From: Alkalibaculum bacchi
GTDB taxonomy: Bacteria; Bacillota; Clostridia; Eubacteriales; Alkalibacteraceae
Reading direction: 5' to 3'
Assembly (NCBI RefSeq): GCF_937875145.1
Contig: NZ_CALNCS010000191.1
Span: 1-13,923, forward strand
DNA: 13,923 bases
Shown: piece after piece, positions 1 to 6,630 of the stretch
Position numbering within the stretch: the stretch's first letter is position 1
Layout of the letters: the number at the start of each line of letters is the position of its first letter
The notes under the pieces: model-generated
Told to the model about the DNA's origin: nothing
Databases searched by the model: none
What the model saw: the letters and a program-made list of their open reading frames with translations, nothing else
Position numbers and translations under genes: made by a program

Positions 1-2
1 GT

Positions 3-380
3 GTAGATGGCTGGGATAGCTTAGAAAAAGATTACGCAGAACAAGTAGAAGGATATTACTTTGTAAATCACTTTGCAAAAACAGATTCAGATAAAGTGGT
101 TCAAAACTTTATCTCAGGTTATCAAAAAAAATACGATGCTGAGCCAAATTCATTTGCGGCATTAGGATATGATACAGCTTATATATTAACAGAAGCAATT
201 AAAGCGGCAGGTAGCACAGATAGCCAAGCAATTTTAGACAAACTTGTAGAAACAGAGCACAAAGGCGTAACTGGTAATATCCGCTTTGATAAAAAGGGAG
301 ATGTTTCTCAAAAGGATATCACAATCATCCAACTCAAAGACGGGAAGCATGAATTACTAGAAAAAATCGTAGTAGAATAA
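3..380 (+). CDS. livK: Branched-chain amino acid ABC transporter substrate-binding protein, C-terminal part (5' end outside window)
   Basis: This is the last 125 codons of an extracellular solute-binding protein that presents branched-chain amino acids to a membrane ABC permease. The open frame enters from the left edge with no start, so the signal peptide and N-terminal lobe are outside the window. Visible family features are the segment FAALGYDTAYILTEAIKAAGS (in two pieces: FAALGYD, then AYILTEAIK) and the closing GVTGNIRFDKKGDV...ITIIQLKDGKHELLEKI, typical of the periplasmic-binding type 1 LivK group (Peripla_BP_6). An internal GTG at 96 is not a credible start because homologous sequence continues upstream of it. 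It is followed by its own terminator and a 466-bp gap before livH, so the binding protein may be made in excess over the permease. Substrate is inferred from the adjacent liv operon; other amino acids or amides are possible. Confidence 0.9.
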   Translation, partial: VDGWDSLEKDYAEQVEGYYFVNHFAKTDSDKVVQNFISGYQKKYDAEPNSFAALGYDTAYILTEAIKAAGSTDSQAILDKLVETEHKGVTGNIRFDKKGDVSQKDITIIQLKDGKHELLEKIVVE

Positions 381-394
381 TATATACATCTATA

Positions 395-423
395 AAAGGT
401 GTCTCTAATTCGAGGCACCTTTA
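395..423 (+). terminator. Probable terminator after livK
   Basis: An 11-bp stem (395-405 with 412-422, one G-T wobble) closes a 6-base TAATTC loop, 14 bases after the livK stop. The T-tract is poor (TTTACTTA), so termination may be incomplete. Confidence 0.7.
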
Positions 424-456
424 CTTATGGTTCATCCTGCATGGGCATAGTTAATA

Positions 457-566
457 GGTGAAAATTTTATTGAGAGATACAAAAGTCCGTTCGAGTCGTA
501 GTATCGAAGAAGTCTATGAACATAGATGAAGAAAAGGATTCGACGGTTAGACTAGAAAATATCACC
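457..566. other. Self-complementary intergenic element, possible structured RNA or mobile-element remnant
   Basis: No gene fits this stretch. Its ends are complementary (GGTGA at 457-461 with TCACC at 562-566, continued by ATTTT/AAAAT). Inside are two local hairpins: TTCGA-N9-TCGAA at 490-508 and TCTATG/CATAGA at 513-526. An alternative pairing of AGTCTA (511-516) with TAGACT (548-553) would exclude the second hairpin. I recognise none of the known riboswitch cores here. It lies downstream of the livK terminator and well upstream of the livH promoter, so it is not clearly a leader of either. Confidence 0.35.
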
Positions 567-572
567 TTGTCT

Positions 573-588
573 AAAGTTCTTGAACTTT
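573..588. promoter_or_regulatory. 16-bp palindrome upstream of livH, possible operator
   Basis: AAAGTTC, a TT centre and GAACTTT form a perfect two-armed palindrome. It overlaps the first CodY-like site by six bases. No transcription unit start is visible nearby, so it could be an operator or an incidental hairpin. Confidence 0.3.
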
Positions 589-597
589 CAGAATATT
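583..597. promoter_or_regulatory. CodY-box-like site (distal)
   Basis: The 15-mer AACTTTCAGAATATT matches the CodY consensus AATTTTCWGAAAATT at 13 of 15 positions. CodY is the Firmicutes regulator that responds to branched-chain amino acids and GTP and commonly controls BCAA transporters, so the position before livHMGF makes biological sense. The site is about 145 bp upstream of the presumed -10 element. Confidence 0.45.
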
Positions 598-717
598 TGT
601 AATAATATGTTCATATTGTTTTCATTTTATCTTAGCATAATAATGTACATGAATTAGCGATAAAACGATTCATAGATAAGTGGAAGATTATAACTAGGGT
701 AAAATATGTATTAATAA

Positions 718-746
718 TTTTATAATTCAGAATATTGTATTATAAT
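718..746 (+). promoter_or_regulatory. Probable promoter of livHMGF
   Basis: A perfect TATAAT -10 box lies at 741-746. The -35 region at the right distance (718-723) is poor, reading TTTTAT. A transcript from here would have a leader of about 110 bases before livH. Confidence 0.5.
722..736. promoter_or_regulatory. CodY-box-like site (promoter-proximal)
   Basis: ATAATTCAGAATATT shares the 11-base core TTCAGAATATT exactly with the distal site. It matches the full CodY consensus at 11 of 15 positions. It ends four bases before the presumed livH -10 box and covers the spacer and part of the -35 region, where a bound repressor would block RNA polymerase. Confidence 0.4.
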
Positions 747-849
747 AGTATGGAAAACAAAATTCTACATATTACTCCATAAGAATTTTAGGAAGCACTT
801 TTAAACATACGGTTTTATAAGGAGTAGGTTTCGCTAAATAACACTAATG

Positions 850-857
850 AAAGGAGG
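850..857 (+). promoter_or_regulatory. Ribosome binding site that fixes the livH start
   Basis: AAAGGAGG lies seven bases before the ATG at 865. An in-frame ATG at 847 would place this site inside the coding region, so the downstream ATG is chosen. Confidence 0.85.
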
Positions 858-864
858 AGTAAAC

Positions 865-1737
865 ATGGTATTTATTCAACAATTAATTAACGGTCTTCAA
901 GTAGGAAGTATTTACGCAGTAATTGCTTTAGGTTATACAATGGTCTATGGGATTATTAAATTAATAAACTTTGCTCATGGAGAAATTATGATGATGGGTG
1001 CATATTTTGCTTTTATACTAGCTTTAGTAGGGGCCCCTGTATGGGCAATTTTTCTGATTTCAATGACCCTTACAGCTCTATTAGGTATGGCAGTTGAGAG
1101 AATTGCGTACAAGCCTTTAAGAAATTCTCCAAGAATATCGGCTTTAATTACAGCTATAGCTATGAGTTATTTATTGCAAAATATAGCTCTTCTCATATTT
1201 GGAGCGGATCCAAAAGTAATGCCATCGATTATTCCAAATAAACCAATTAATATTGGAGGTTTACAAGTCAGCAATATTACTATAATTACATTTCTTGTCT
1301 CGGTACTATTTATGATTCTGTTGACCCTATTTATTAACAAGACAAAAGCAGGAAAGGCAATGAGAGCTGTTTCTGAGGATACGGATGCTGCTATGTTAAT
1401 GGGTATTAATGTAGACAGAACCATATCTATAACATTTGCTATTGGCTCTGCACTAGGGGCATTAGGTGGGATTTTGTACGCAGTAGCATATACTCAAGTT
1501 CTTCCAACTTTAGGTGTTTTACCTGGTTTAAAAGCTTTTGTGGCAGCTGTTTTAGGAGGAATTGGAATTGTGCCTGGAGCTATGCTTGGCGGATTTATAC
1601 TAGGATTTATAGAGACATTGGCAAAAGCTTACATATCTAGTCGCTGGTCTGATGCAATTGCATTTAGTATTTTAATTGTAGTATTGTCTGTAAAACCGAC
1701 AGGCATCTTAGGTAAAAATACAAGGGAGAAGGTGTAA
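865..1737 (+). CDS. livH: Branched-chain amino acid ABC transporter permease LivH
   Basis: This is a 290-residue integral membrane permease, one of the two membrane subunits that form the translocation path for branched-chain amino acids. The N-terminus (FIQQLINGLQVGSIYAVIAL, then GYTMVYGIIKLINFAHGEI) is the hallmark of LivH proteins, and hydrophobic helices run almost continuously to the C-terminus. Near residues 225-250, the stretch AFVAAVLGGIGIVPGAMLGG is the conserved cytoplasmic loop that contacts the ATPases. The start at 865 is chosen over 847 because a strong AAAGGAGG sits just before it. It is the first gene of livHMGF; livM begins two bases after its stop. Length is usual for the family. 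Confidence 0.95.
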   Translation: MVFIQQLINGLQVGSIYAVIALGYTMVYGIIKLINFAHGEIMMMGAYFAFILALVGAPVWAIFLISMTLTALLGMAVERIAYKPLRNSPRISALITAIAMSYLLQNIALLIFGADPKVMPSIIPNKPINIGGLQVSNITIITFLVSVLFMILLTLFINKTKAGKAMRAVSEDTDAAMLMGINVDRTISITFAIGSALGALGGILYAVAYTQVLPTLGVLPGLKAFVAAVLGGIGIVPGAMLGGFILGFIETLAKAYISSRWSDAIAFSILIVVLSVKPTGILGKNTREKV

Positions 1738-1739
1738 TT

Positions 1740-2747
1740 GTGGCAGGCAAAAATAAGAAGTCTAATGTGATCAATCTAATAGCTATCATCCTTGTATTTG
1801 TTCTATTAAACATACTTACGACGAGTGGAATAGTCAGCAGATACTTTGCAGGTATACTTGTTACATGTTTTATTAATATTGTAATGGCAAGTAGCTTAAA
1901 TCTTACAGTAGGCTATTTAGGTCAATTGGCCTTAGGGCATGCTGGATTCATGGCAGTAGGTGCCTATGCTTCTGCATTGTTTTCTATAGCTATTAATGAA
2001 ATGGGAATGCCTGCAACGATACAGTTAGTACTTTCCTTGATTGTAGCAGGAATTATAACAGCAATTATCGGTTACCTTATAGGTTTGCCAGCGCTACGGT
2101 TAAAAGGTGATTATCTAGCGATTATTACCCTTGGTTTTGGTGAAATTATTCGAGTAGCTATTAACAATTTCAAGTTTACAGGTGGAGCACAGGGTCTTAC
2201 AGGAATTCCTAAGATTGTCAATTCAAACAACTCTTATTGGGTTACTATCGTGGTTCTCGTAGTATTGTATACCTTAACGCGTTCAAGGCATGGTAGGGCT
2301 ATGAAATCAATCATGGAGGATGAAATTGCTTCTGAAGCAGTGGGGATTGATACTATAAAATTTAAGGCTTTAGGATTTACGATTTCTGCATTTTTTGCAG
2401 GTGTAGGAGGTGGATTGTATGCACAATACACTGCTTTTCTAGATCCTTCTACTTTTGGTTTTATGAAATCTGTAGAGATACTTACTATCGTTATTTTAGG
2501 AGGTATGGGCAGCCTTACAGGTACAGTAGTAGCATCCTTTATACTGACACTTCTTCCAGAACTTCTTAGGGATTTTGCAGAGTACAGAATGTTACTTTAT
2601 TCCGCCGTATTGATTATTATGATGATTTTTAGACCTCAAGGAATCTTAGGAACAAAGGAATTCTCTTTAACAGGTGCATTAAGAATTCCGGCAGCAATAC
2701 GAGAAAAGAAAAGAGCACAAAATGATGCAGAAGGGGGAGATCTCTAA
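1740..2747 (+). CDS. livM: Branched-chain amino acid ABC transporter permease LivM
   Basis: This is the second membrane subunit of the transporter, 335 residues. It starts with GTG two bases after livH stops, with AAGGTG five bases upstream. The first helix (INLIAIILVFVLLNILTTSG) is followed by MASSLNLTVGYLGQLALGHA and GFMAVGAYASAL, the LivM signature. Near residues 245-265, EILTIVILGGMGSLTGTVVA is the ATPase-coupling loop. The C-terminus ends in a charged tail (about 25 residues, REKKRAQNDAEGGDL) that is hydrophilic and probably cytoplasmic. Its stop overlaps the livG start by one base (TAATG), which implies translational coupling. Family assignment is secure; the exact substrate (Leu, Ile, Val or a wider set) cannot be read from the sequence. 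Confidence 0.95.
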   Translation: MAGKNKKSNVINLIAIILVFVLLNILTTSGIVSRYFAGILVTCFINIVMASSLNLTVGYLGQLALGHAGFMAVGAYASALFSIAINEMGMPATIQLVLSLIVAGIITAIIGYLIGLPALRLKGDYLAIITLGFGEIIRVAINNFKFTGGAQGLTGIPKIVNSNNSYWVTIVVLVVLYTLTRSRHGRAMKSIMEDEIASEAVGIDTIKFKALGFTISAFFAGVGGGLYAQYTAFLDPSTFGFMKSVEILTIVILGGMGSLTGTVVASFILTLLPELLRDFAEYRMLLYSAVLIIMMIFRPQGILGTKEFSLTGALRIPAAIREKKRAQNDAEGGDL

Positions 2748-3505
2748 TGGCATTATTAGATGTAAAAGACTTAACCATTAAATTCGGGGGTCTTACTGCT
2801 GTAGATGGGTTTGAAATCTCCATTGAAAGTGGAGAACTTAGGGGTTTAATAGGGCCAAATGGTGCAGGTAAAACGACTGTATTTAATATGTTAACAGGTG
2901 TATATCTTCCGACTTCTGGAAGCATTGTTTTAGATGGTAAAAATGTAGTAGGAAAACAGCCTTATGATATCGTAGAAGCTGGAGCAGCTAGAACCTTTCA
3001 AAATATTCGATTATTTAAGGAGCTTACAGTAGAAGACAATGTCAAGATAGCCTATCATAAACAAATGAAATATAATATTATAGATGGCATCTTCCGACTG
3101 CCCTCTTATTGGAACGAAGAAAAGAAAGCTCATAATTATGCAATGGAGCTCTTAGATATATTTGACATGAGGCAATCAGCGCAAAGTTTAGCGAAGAATC
3201 TTCCCTATGGAAAACAGCGTAAGCTTGAGATTGCACGAGCTTTAGCTACCAATCCAAAGATTTTATTACTTGATGAGCCTGCTGCTGGAATGAATCCACA
3301 AGAAACAAAAGAGCTCATGGAGACTATATACTTAATTCGAGATAAGTTTAAGATTGCCATTCTCTTAATTGAACACGATATGAATTTAGTAATGGGCATT
3401 TGTGAAAAGATTACTGTAATAGATTATGGAAAAATAATTGCAGTTGGTGATCCAGATCAAATAAAATCCAATCCAAATGTAATCAAAGCTTATTTAGGCG
3501 AGTAG
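2747..3505 (+). CDS. livG: Branched-chain amino acid ABC transporter ATP-binding protein LivG
   Basis: This 252-residue cytoplasmic ATPase pairs with LivF to power uptake. All nucleotide-binding parts are visible: Walker A GPNGAGKTT at residues 36-44, Q-loop glutamine at 85 (TFQNIRLF), the LivG-type signature PYGKQ at 153-157 in place of LSGGQ, Walker B ILLLDEP at 172-178, and the switch histidine at 210 (LIEHD). The insertion of about 30 residues between the Q-loop and signature (NIIDGIFRLPSYWNEE) is normal for LivG. GGGGGAG just upstream serves as ribosome binding site and the ATG overlaps the livM stop. livF follows 14 bases downstream. Confidence 0.96.
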   Translation: MALLDVKDLTIKFGGLTAVDGFEISIESGELRGLIGPNGAGKTTVFNMLTGVYLPTSGSIVLDGKNVVGKQPYDIVEAGAARTFQNIRLFKELTVEDNVKIAYHKQMKYNIIDGIFRLPSYWNEEKKAHNYAMELLDIFDMRQSAQSLAKNLPYGKQRKLEIARALATNPKILLLDEPAAGMNPQETKELMETIYLIRDKFKIAILLIEHDMNLVMGICEKITVIDYGKIIAVGDPDQIKSNPNVIKAYLGE

Positions 3506-3519
3506 GAGGAGGGCAACAG

Positions 3520-4227
3520 ATGTTAGAAGTAAAAAATCTTAATGTACACTATGGCAGTATACACGCTATTAAAAATATAAGTTTTGACGTAAAACAGGGA
3601 GAAATTGTAACCTTAATTGGAGCCAATGGAGCGGGGAAGACCACCATACTTCAAACTTTGTCTCGAATGATTAAACCTACTGACGGAATGATTCTTTTTA
3701 AAGAACAGGATATCGAAAAAGTCAGCCCACAAAAGATGGTCTCTATAGGTATGGGCCATGTACCAGAGGGCAGACGAATTTTTGCCCAAATGACTGTACT
3801 AGAAAATCTTGAAATGGGAGCTTATTCAAGAAAGTCAAATAAAGCAGAGTTTAGCAAAGATTTAGAGTTGGTATTTAAAAGATTTCCTAGGTTAAAAGAG
3901 CGGATAAAACAATTAGCTGGTACTCTTAGTGGTGGAGAACAGCAGATGTTGGCCATTGGTCGAACGATTATGTCTCATCCAGAACTAATTTTATTAGATG
4001 AACCTTCTATGGGACTTGCTCCGATTTTAGTAGATGAGATCTTTAATATTATTGAAGAAATCAATAAAACAGGAACTACAATTCTACTTGTAGAGCAAAA
4101 TGCCAATAGAGCCTTACAAATTGCTGACAGAGGATATGTTCTGGAAACAGGAAAAATCGTCATCCAGGGAGATGCAAAAGACTTGATTGAAAATGATGAT
4201 ATTAAAAAAGCGTATTTAGGTGGCTAG
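3520..4227 (+). CDS. livF: Branched-chain amino acid ABC transporter ATP-binding protein LivF
   Basis: This is the second cytoplasmic ATPase of the transporter, 235 residues. It has Walker A GANGAGKTT at 34-42, the LivF-specific VPEGRRIFAQMTVLENLEMGA around 81-101 (in pieces VPEGRRIF and TVLENLEMGA), the signature LSGGEQ at 136-141, Walker B LILLDEP at 156-162, and VEQNANRALQIADRGYVLE near 190-210 where LivF proteins carry the switch region without a histidine. GGAGGAGGG at 3505-3513 overlaps the livG stop and gives a strong start. The last six codons (KAYLGG) and the stop are also the left arm and loop of the operon terminator, so the end of the protein and the terminator evolve together. 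Confidence 0.96.
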   Translation: MLEVKNLNVHYGSIHAIKNISFDVKQGEIVTLIGANGAGKTTILQTLSRMIKPTDGMILFKEQDIEKVSPQKMVSIGMGHVPEGRRIFAQMTVLENLEMGAYSRKSNKAEFSKDLELVFKRFPRLKERIKQLAGTLSGGEQQMLAIGRTIMSHPELILLDEPSMGLAPILVDEIFNIIEEINKTGTTILLVEQNANRALQIADRGYVLETGKIVIQGDAKDLIENDDIKKAYLGG

Positions 4228-4251
4228 TCACCTAAATACGCTTTTTTTTTT
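4204..4251 (+). terminator. Strong intrinsic terminator of livHMGF, embedded in the 3' end of livF
   Basis: A perfect 19-bp stem (4204-4222 with 4229-4247, AAAAAAGCGTATTTAGGTG on the left arm) closes a 6-base loop containing the livF stop codon and runs into ten T residues. The A-run on the left arm gives six T on the opposite strand, so it could also stop minus-strand transcription coming from 4446. Confidence 0.95.
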
Positions 4252-4377
4252 GTAAGTTCTATGTATCTAAGTTGTAAGTAAAACCTTTGCCACCAATGGT
4301 GACTCATAGATTTTGTTGACCACCTGACTATCTAAAATAAAATTAGACTAAAATATTCAATCCTTCCACGGCCAACA

Positions 4378-4446
4378 TTATAGGCCATTTTCTTTTATTT
4401 CTTTAAACTCTTCATAACCAATTTCTTTGAATCGATCCCTAAGCAT
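4378..4446 (-). CDS. Possible 22-residue micro-protein (or start of a decayed gene)
   Basis: On the minus strand an ATG at 4446 is preceded, eight bases away, by a full AAAGGAGG (4455-4462). It opens a 22-codon frame, MLRDRFKEIGYEEFKEIKENGL, ending in TAA (shown here in full as LRDRFKEIGYEEFKEIKENG with M before and L after). The peptide is charged and probably helical, without a membrane segment. A TATAAT lies about 22 bases upstream of the ribosome binding site and the bidirectional livF terminator lies downstream, so a transcript of roughly 270 bases is possible. The alternative is a decayed gene: a second short frame begins in the overlapping TAATG. I recognise no family. Confidence 0.35.
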   Translation of the reverse strand: MLRDRFKEIGYEEFKEIKENGL

Positions 4447-4482
4447 TGTCAAATCCTCCTTTAATTAAATTAATATCATTAA

Positions 4483-4488
4483 ATTATA
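4483..4488 (-). promoter_or_regulatory. Possible -10 box for the minus-strand micro-gene
   Basis: TATAAT on the minus strand, upstream of the AAAGGAGG at 4455-4462. The -35 region at a 17-base spacing reads TCGAGT and is poor. In such AT-rich DNA a chance match is possible. Confidence 0.3.
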
Positions 4489-4572
4489 GGATATAAGGAC
4501 TATTAACTCGACATAAATGGTATAATATACTGTAATTACAAAATAATATGCGTAATAATTTGTAATATTTTG

Positions 4573-4601
4573 TTGACAACCTATATTATAAATATTATAA
4601 T
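4573..4601 (+). promoter_or_regulatory. Consensus sigma-A promoter of the GPH symporter gene
   Basis: TTGACA at 4573-4578 and TATAAT at 4596-4601 are both perfect and are separated by exactly 17 bases. Transcription should start near 4608, leaving a leader of about 185 bases before the start codon at 4794. The leader contains a cre-like palindrome and a 7-bp hairpin (GCTATTT/AAATAGC at 4722-4741). Confidence 0.85.
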
Positions 4602-4685
4602 AAACTTAAATTCATATTATTAGTTATATATAAAATTTTATAAAGAGAGGGGCGATTCAAAGTTACGTATAAGTAAAGAATGTGA

Positions 4686-4699
4686 TGAAAACGTTTTAC
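4686..4699. promoter_or_regulatory. cre-like palindrome (CcpA or LacI-family operator) in the symporter leader
   Basis: TGAAAACGTTTTAC, with the perfect core AAAACGTTTT at 4688-4697, matches the catabolite-responsive-element pattern TGNAANCGNWNNC except at its 3' side, where the C is shifted by one. It lies about 80 bases downstream of the start of transcription, where CcpA often acts as a roadblock. The central CG is also characteristic of other LacI-family operators. Confidence 0.45.
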
Positions 4700-4793
4700 T
4701 TTCAGTATGTATTTCATCTAAGCTATTTATCTTAAAATAGCACGCACATGTTTTGGCAATTCTTTTTAAAATATATTTTAATGGAGGTATCTT

Positions 4794-6191
4794 ATGGACA
4801 ACTCGAAACAAACAAAGAAACCCTTAAGTAAGGCATTAAAAACCTTTTACGGGGTTGGCGACTGTGCATTTTCGTTGATGACAAGTGTTGAAAACTACTT
4901 CTTCCCATTTTTCTTAACGAATCTTGCACAATTTGATTTAGGTTTAGCTGCACTTATCCAAACGATTACTAGTGGAGTTGACGCTGCGATTTCTTGGATT
5001 TATGGAGCAATTATTGATGGATCAAAACCTATGAAATGGGGACGATATCGCTCTTGGTTAATTGCATTACCATGGATTGTGCCTATACTCTACGCTTTAC
5101 AATTTGTGAAGTTTGGAAACAATGCACTTAATGCGGTTACAATTATTATTGGATTCTTAGCTAGTCATATGATTTGGAATATTCCTTATGTTGCGAATGT
5201 ATCTCTAATTACATTAGCTGCACAAACACCAGAAGACAGAGCTCAATTAACAGCGACAAGAGGCGCATGGGCAAATATGTCTAGGGTATTATTCCCTTAT
5301 GTAGGTATTCCAATGGCATCTTTCTTTGCAGGAATAATTGGAGAAACAAATCAATATGCGGCAACAGCTTTTGTTTTAGGTTGTATTATGGCTGTTATGT
5401 ATTACGTTCACTTTAAAATGTTTGATGGATACGAAGAAGTTGGTGTTGATACGAATGCAAAGAGCAAAAAAGCGGATAAAATGAGCGGTGGAGACATGGT
5501 TAAGTCACTATTCCAAAATCCTCCATTACTTATACTATTAATTGCTGATGTATCAAAATATCTATTTAACTTCCTTTTAGGTGGTATCGCTGTTTATTAC
5601 TTTACATATGTTGCACAAAATCCGGCTTTATTACCAACTTATATTTTTATTGCCAACATCTTAGGTGTAATAGGCTCTTATGTAAGTAAAAACTTTTCTA
5701 AAGTATTATCAACTCGAACAGCTGCAATTGTATTCTTTGTAATCACAGCAGCAGTTTTAATAGCTGCAAAGTTACTTTGGGCATCTGTATCTGTTTATGT
5801 AGTTATTATCTTATTAAGTATTGGCCAGTTCTCATATGGTGTAAACTACTCTTTAATCCCTGCGCTATACGCTGACTGTGTTATTTATAGCGAATGGAAA
5901 ACAGGTAAAAAAGCTTCTGGTTGGATTATGGGTCTTCAAAATCTACCATTAAAGGTCTCTATCTTATTAAGAGGTTTAATCATCTCTGCAGTACTTGCAT
6001 CTGCAAACTTTACACCAGATATTGATCCAGCACAAGCAAGTGATGCATTGAAAAATGCCATTACAAATGGATTTATGTTAATACCAGCAATATTCTCTCT
6101 TGTTAGTGCAGTACTATTGGTTATAGGATTTAAAATCACAAGAGAAAAAGTTGTTGAATATCAAGAAGAGATTAATAGCCGAACAGTATAA
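4794..6191 (+). CDS. GPH-family (MelB-type) sugar:cation symporter
   Basis: This 465-residue protein has about twelve membrane helices and belongs to the glycoside-pentoside-hexuronide:cation symporters of the MFS superfamily (MFS_2), which take up glycosides, pentosides or hexuronates with Na+ or H+. Family marks are the N-terminal YGVGDCAFSLM, the helix 2-3 loop GAIIDGSKPMKWGRYRSW (residues about 71-88, the DxxxxxxGRYRPW-like motif), PEDRAQLTATRGAW after helix 4, and ALYADCVIYSEWKTGKKASG (about residues 358-377), equivalent to the ADTVDYGEWKTG loop of MelB. A GGAGG six bases upstream supports the ATG. No sugar-metabolism gene is next to it, so the substrate is unknown. The leader carries a cre-like site, which fits carbon-source control. 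Confidence 0.85.
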   Translation: MDNSKQTKKPLSKALKTFYGVGDCAFSLMTSVENYFFPFFLTNLAQFDLGLAALIQTITSGVDAAISWIYGAIIDGSKPMKWGRYRSWLIALPWIVPILYALQFVKFGNNALNAVTIIIGFLASHMIWNIPYVANVSLITLAAQTPEDRAQLTATRGAWANMSRVLFPYVGIPMASFFAGIIGETNQYAATAFVLGCIMAVMYYVHFKMFDGYEEVGVDTNAKSKKADKMSGGDMVKSLFQNPPLLILLIADVSKYLFNFLLGGIAVYYFTYVAQNPALLPTYIFIANILGVIGSYVSKNFSKVLSTRTAAIVFFVITAAVLIAAKLLWASVSVYVVIILLSIGQFSYGVNYSLIPALYADCVIYSEWKTGKKASGWIMGLQNLPLKVSILLRGLIISAVLASANFTPDIDPAQASDALKNAITNGFMLIPAIFSLVSAVLLVIGFKITREKVVEYQEEINSRTV

Positions 6192-6230
6192 TAAATGATC
6201 TGAAAGTATATTGTACATGCATAAATAAAT

Positions 6231-6265
6231 AGGAGGATGGTATCTTTTAGAAACCATCCTCCTTT
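6231..6265 (+). terminator. Probable terminator after the GPH symporter
   Basis: An 11-bp perfect stem (6231-6241 AGGAGGATGGT with 6253-6263) closes an 11-base loop and is followed by only three T. The AGGAGG on the left arm is part of the stem; no coding frame follows it. Termination strength is uncertain. Confidence 0.6.
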
Positions 6266-6356
6266 CAACTAAAAAGATAAAAGAAATTATTATAATTTTA
6301 TATCTATATAAAAGCATTTCTAAAGTTATAAGACATTATTTGTAGAGGGTGTTATT

Positions 6357-6557
6357 ATGGGGAAATTTATTAAATTCTTAAAAAGTAAAGAGATTAGAGT
6401 ACATCTTATTACTGCAGCCATTGGATTTATCATAGTTCTAATCGGATCTTTTTTCGTAGAATCTAAGAACATGTCCTTTACTGTAAATATTATTGGAACC
6501 ATACTCATGCTTACTTCTACTCAGGAGATTATGAATAAGGTACCTAAAAATAAGTGA
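6357..6557 (+). CDS. Small two-helix membrane protein, function unknown
   Basis: This is a 66-residue protein with a basic N-terminus (GKFIKFLKSKEIRVH), then two hydrophobic segments at about residues 16-34 (LITAAIGFIIVLIGSFFV) and 39-54 (MSFTVNIIGTILMLTS), and a basic tail (NKVPKNK). By the positive-inside rule both ends would face the cytoplasm. AGAGGG lies seven bases before the ATG. I do not recognise a family. It stands between the symporter terminator and the duplicated tRNA-Lys terminator; its stop codon is immediately followed by the repeat copy at 6558, so this hairpin may also end its transcript. No function can be inferred from position. Confidence 0.65.
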   Translation: MGKFIKFLKSKEIRVHLITAAIGFIIVLIGSFFVESKNMSFTVNIIGTILMLTSTQEIMNKVPKNK

Positions 6558-6630
6558 GTATAAAAAAAGTCCTTAAACAAAGATTTAAGAACTAATGCGA
6601 GTTATTTTATTTTGGTGCTCCCTCTGGGAC
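6558..6630. repeat. Direct repeat copy 1: duplicated tRNA-Lys 3' end plus terminator
   Basis: This 73-bp stretch matches 6763-6836 with one substitution and one missing T. It contains, in minus orientation, the last 18 bases of the tRNA-Lys including the CCA (6613-6630) and the complete tRNA terminator. The rest of the tRNA is absent; the match breaks at TGGGAC, in the middle of the T-arm. Confidence 0.9.
6562..6593 (-). terminator. Duplicate copy of the tRNA-Lys terminator
   Basis: A 10-bp stem (6568-6577 with 6584-6593, one wobble pair) is followed by a run of T on the minus strand. It is a copy of the terminator at 6767-6798 and has no intact tRNA in front of it. Confidence 0.7.

Noticed and set aside
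847..864. Longer livH start at ATG 847
   Set aside because: The six extra codons are made of the AAAGGAGG ribosome binding site of the ATG at 865.
381..864. T-box or other amino-acid riboswitch before livH
   Set aside because: No T-box AGGGTGGNACCGCG motif, no specifier-type leader and no terminator hairpin close to livH are visible.
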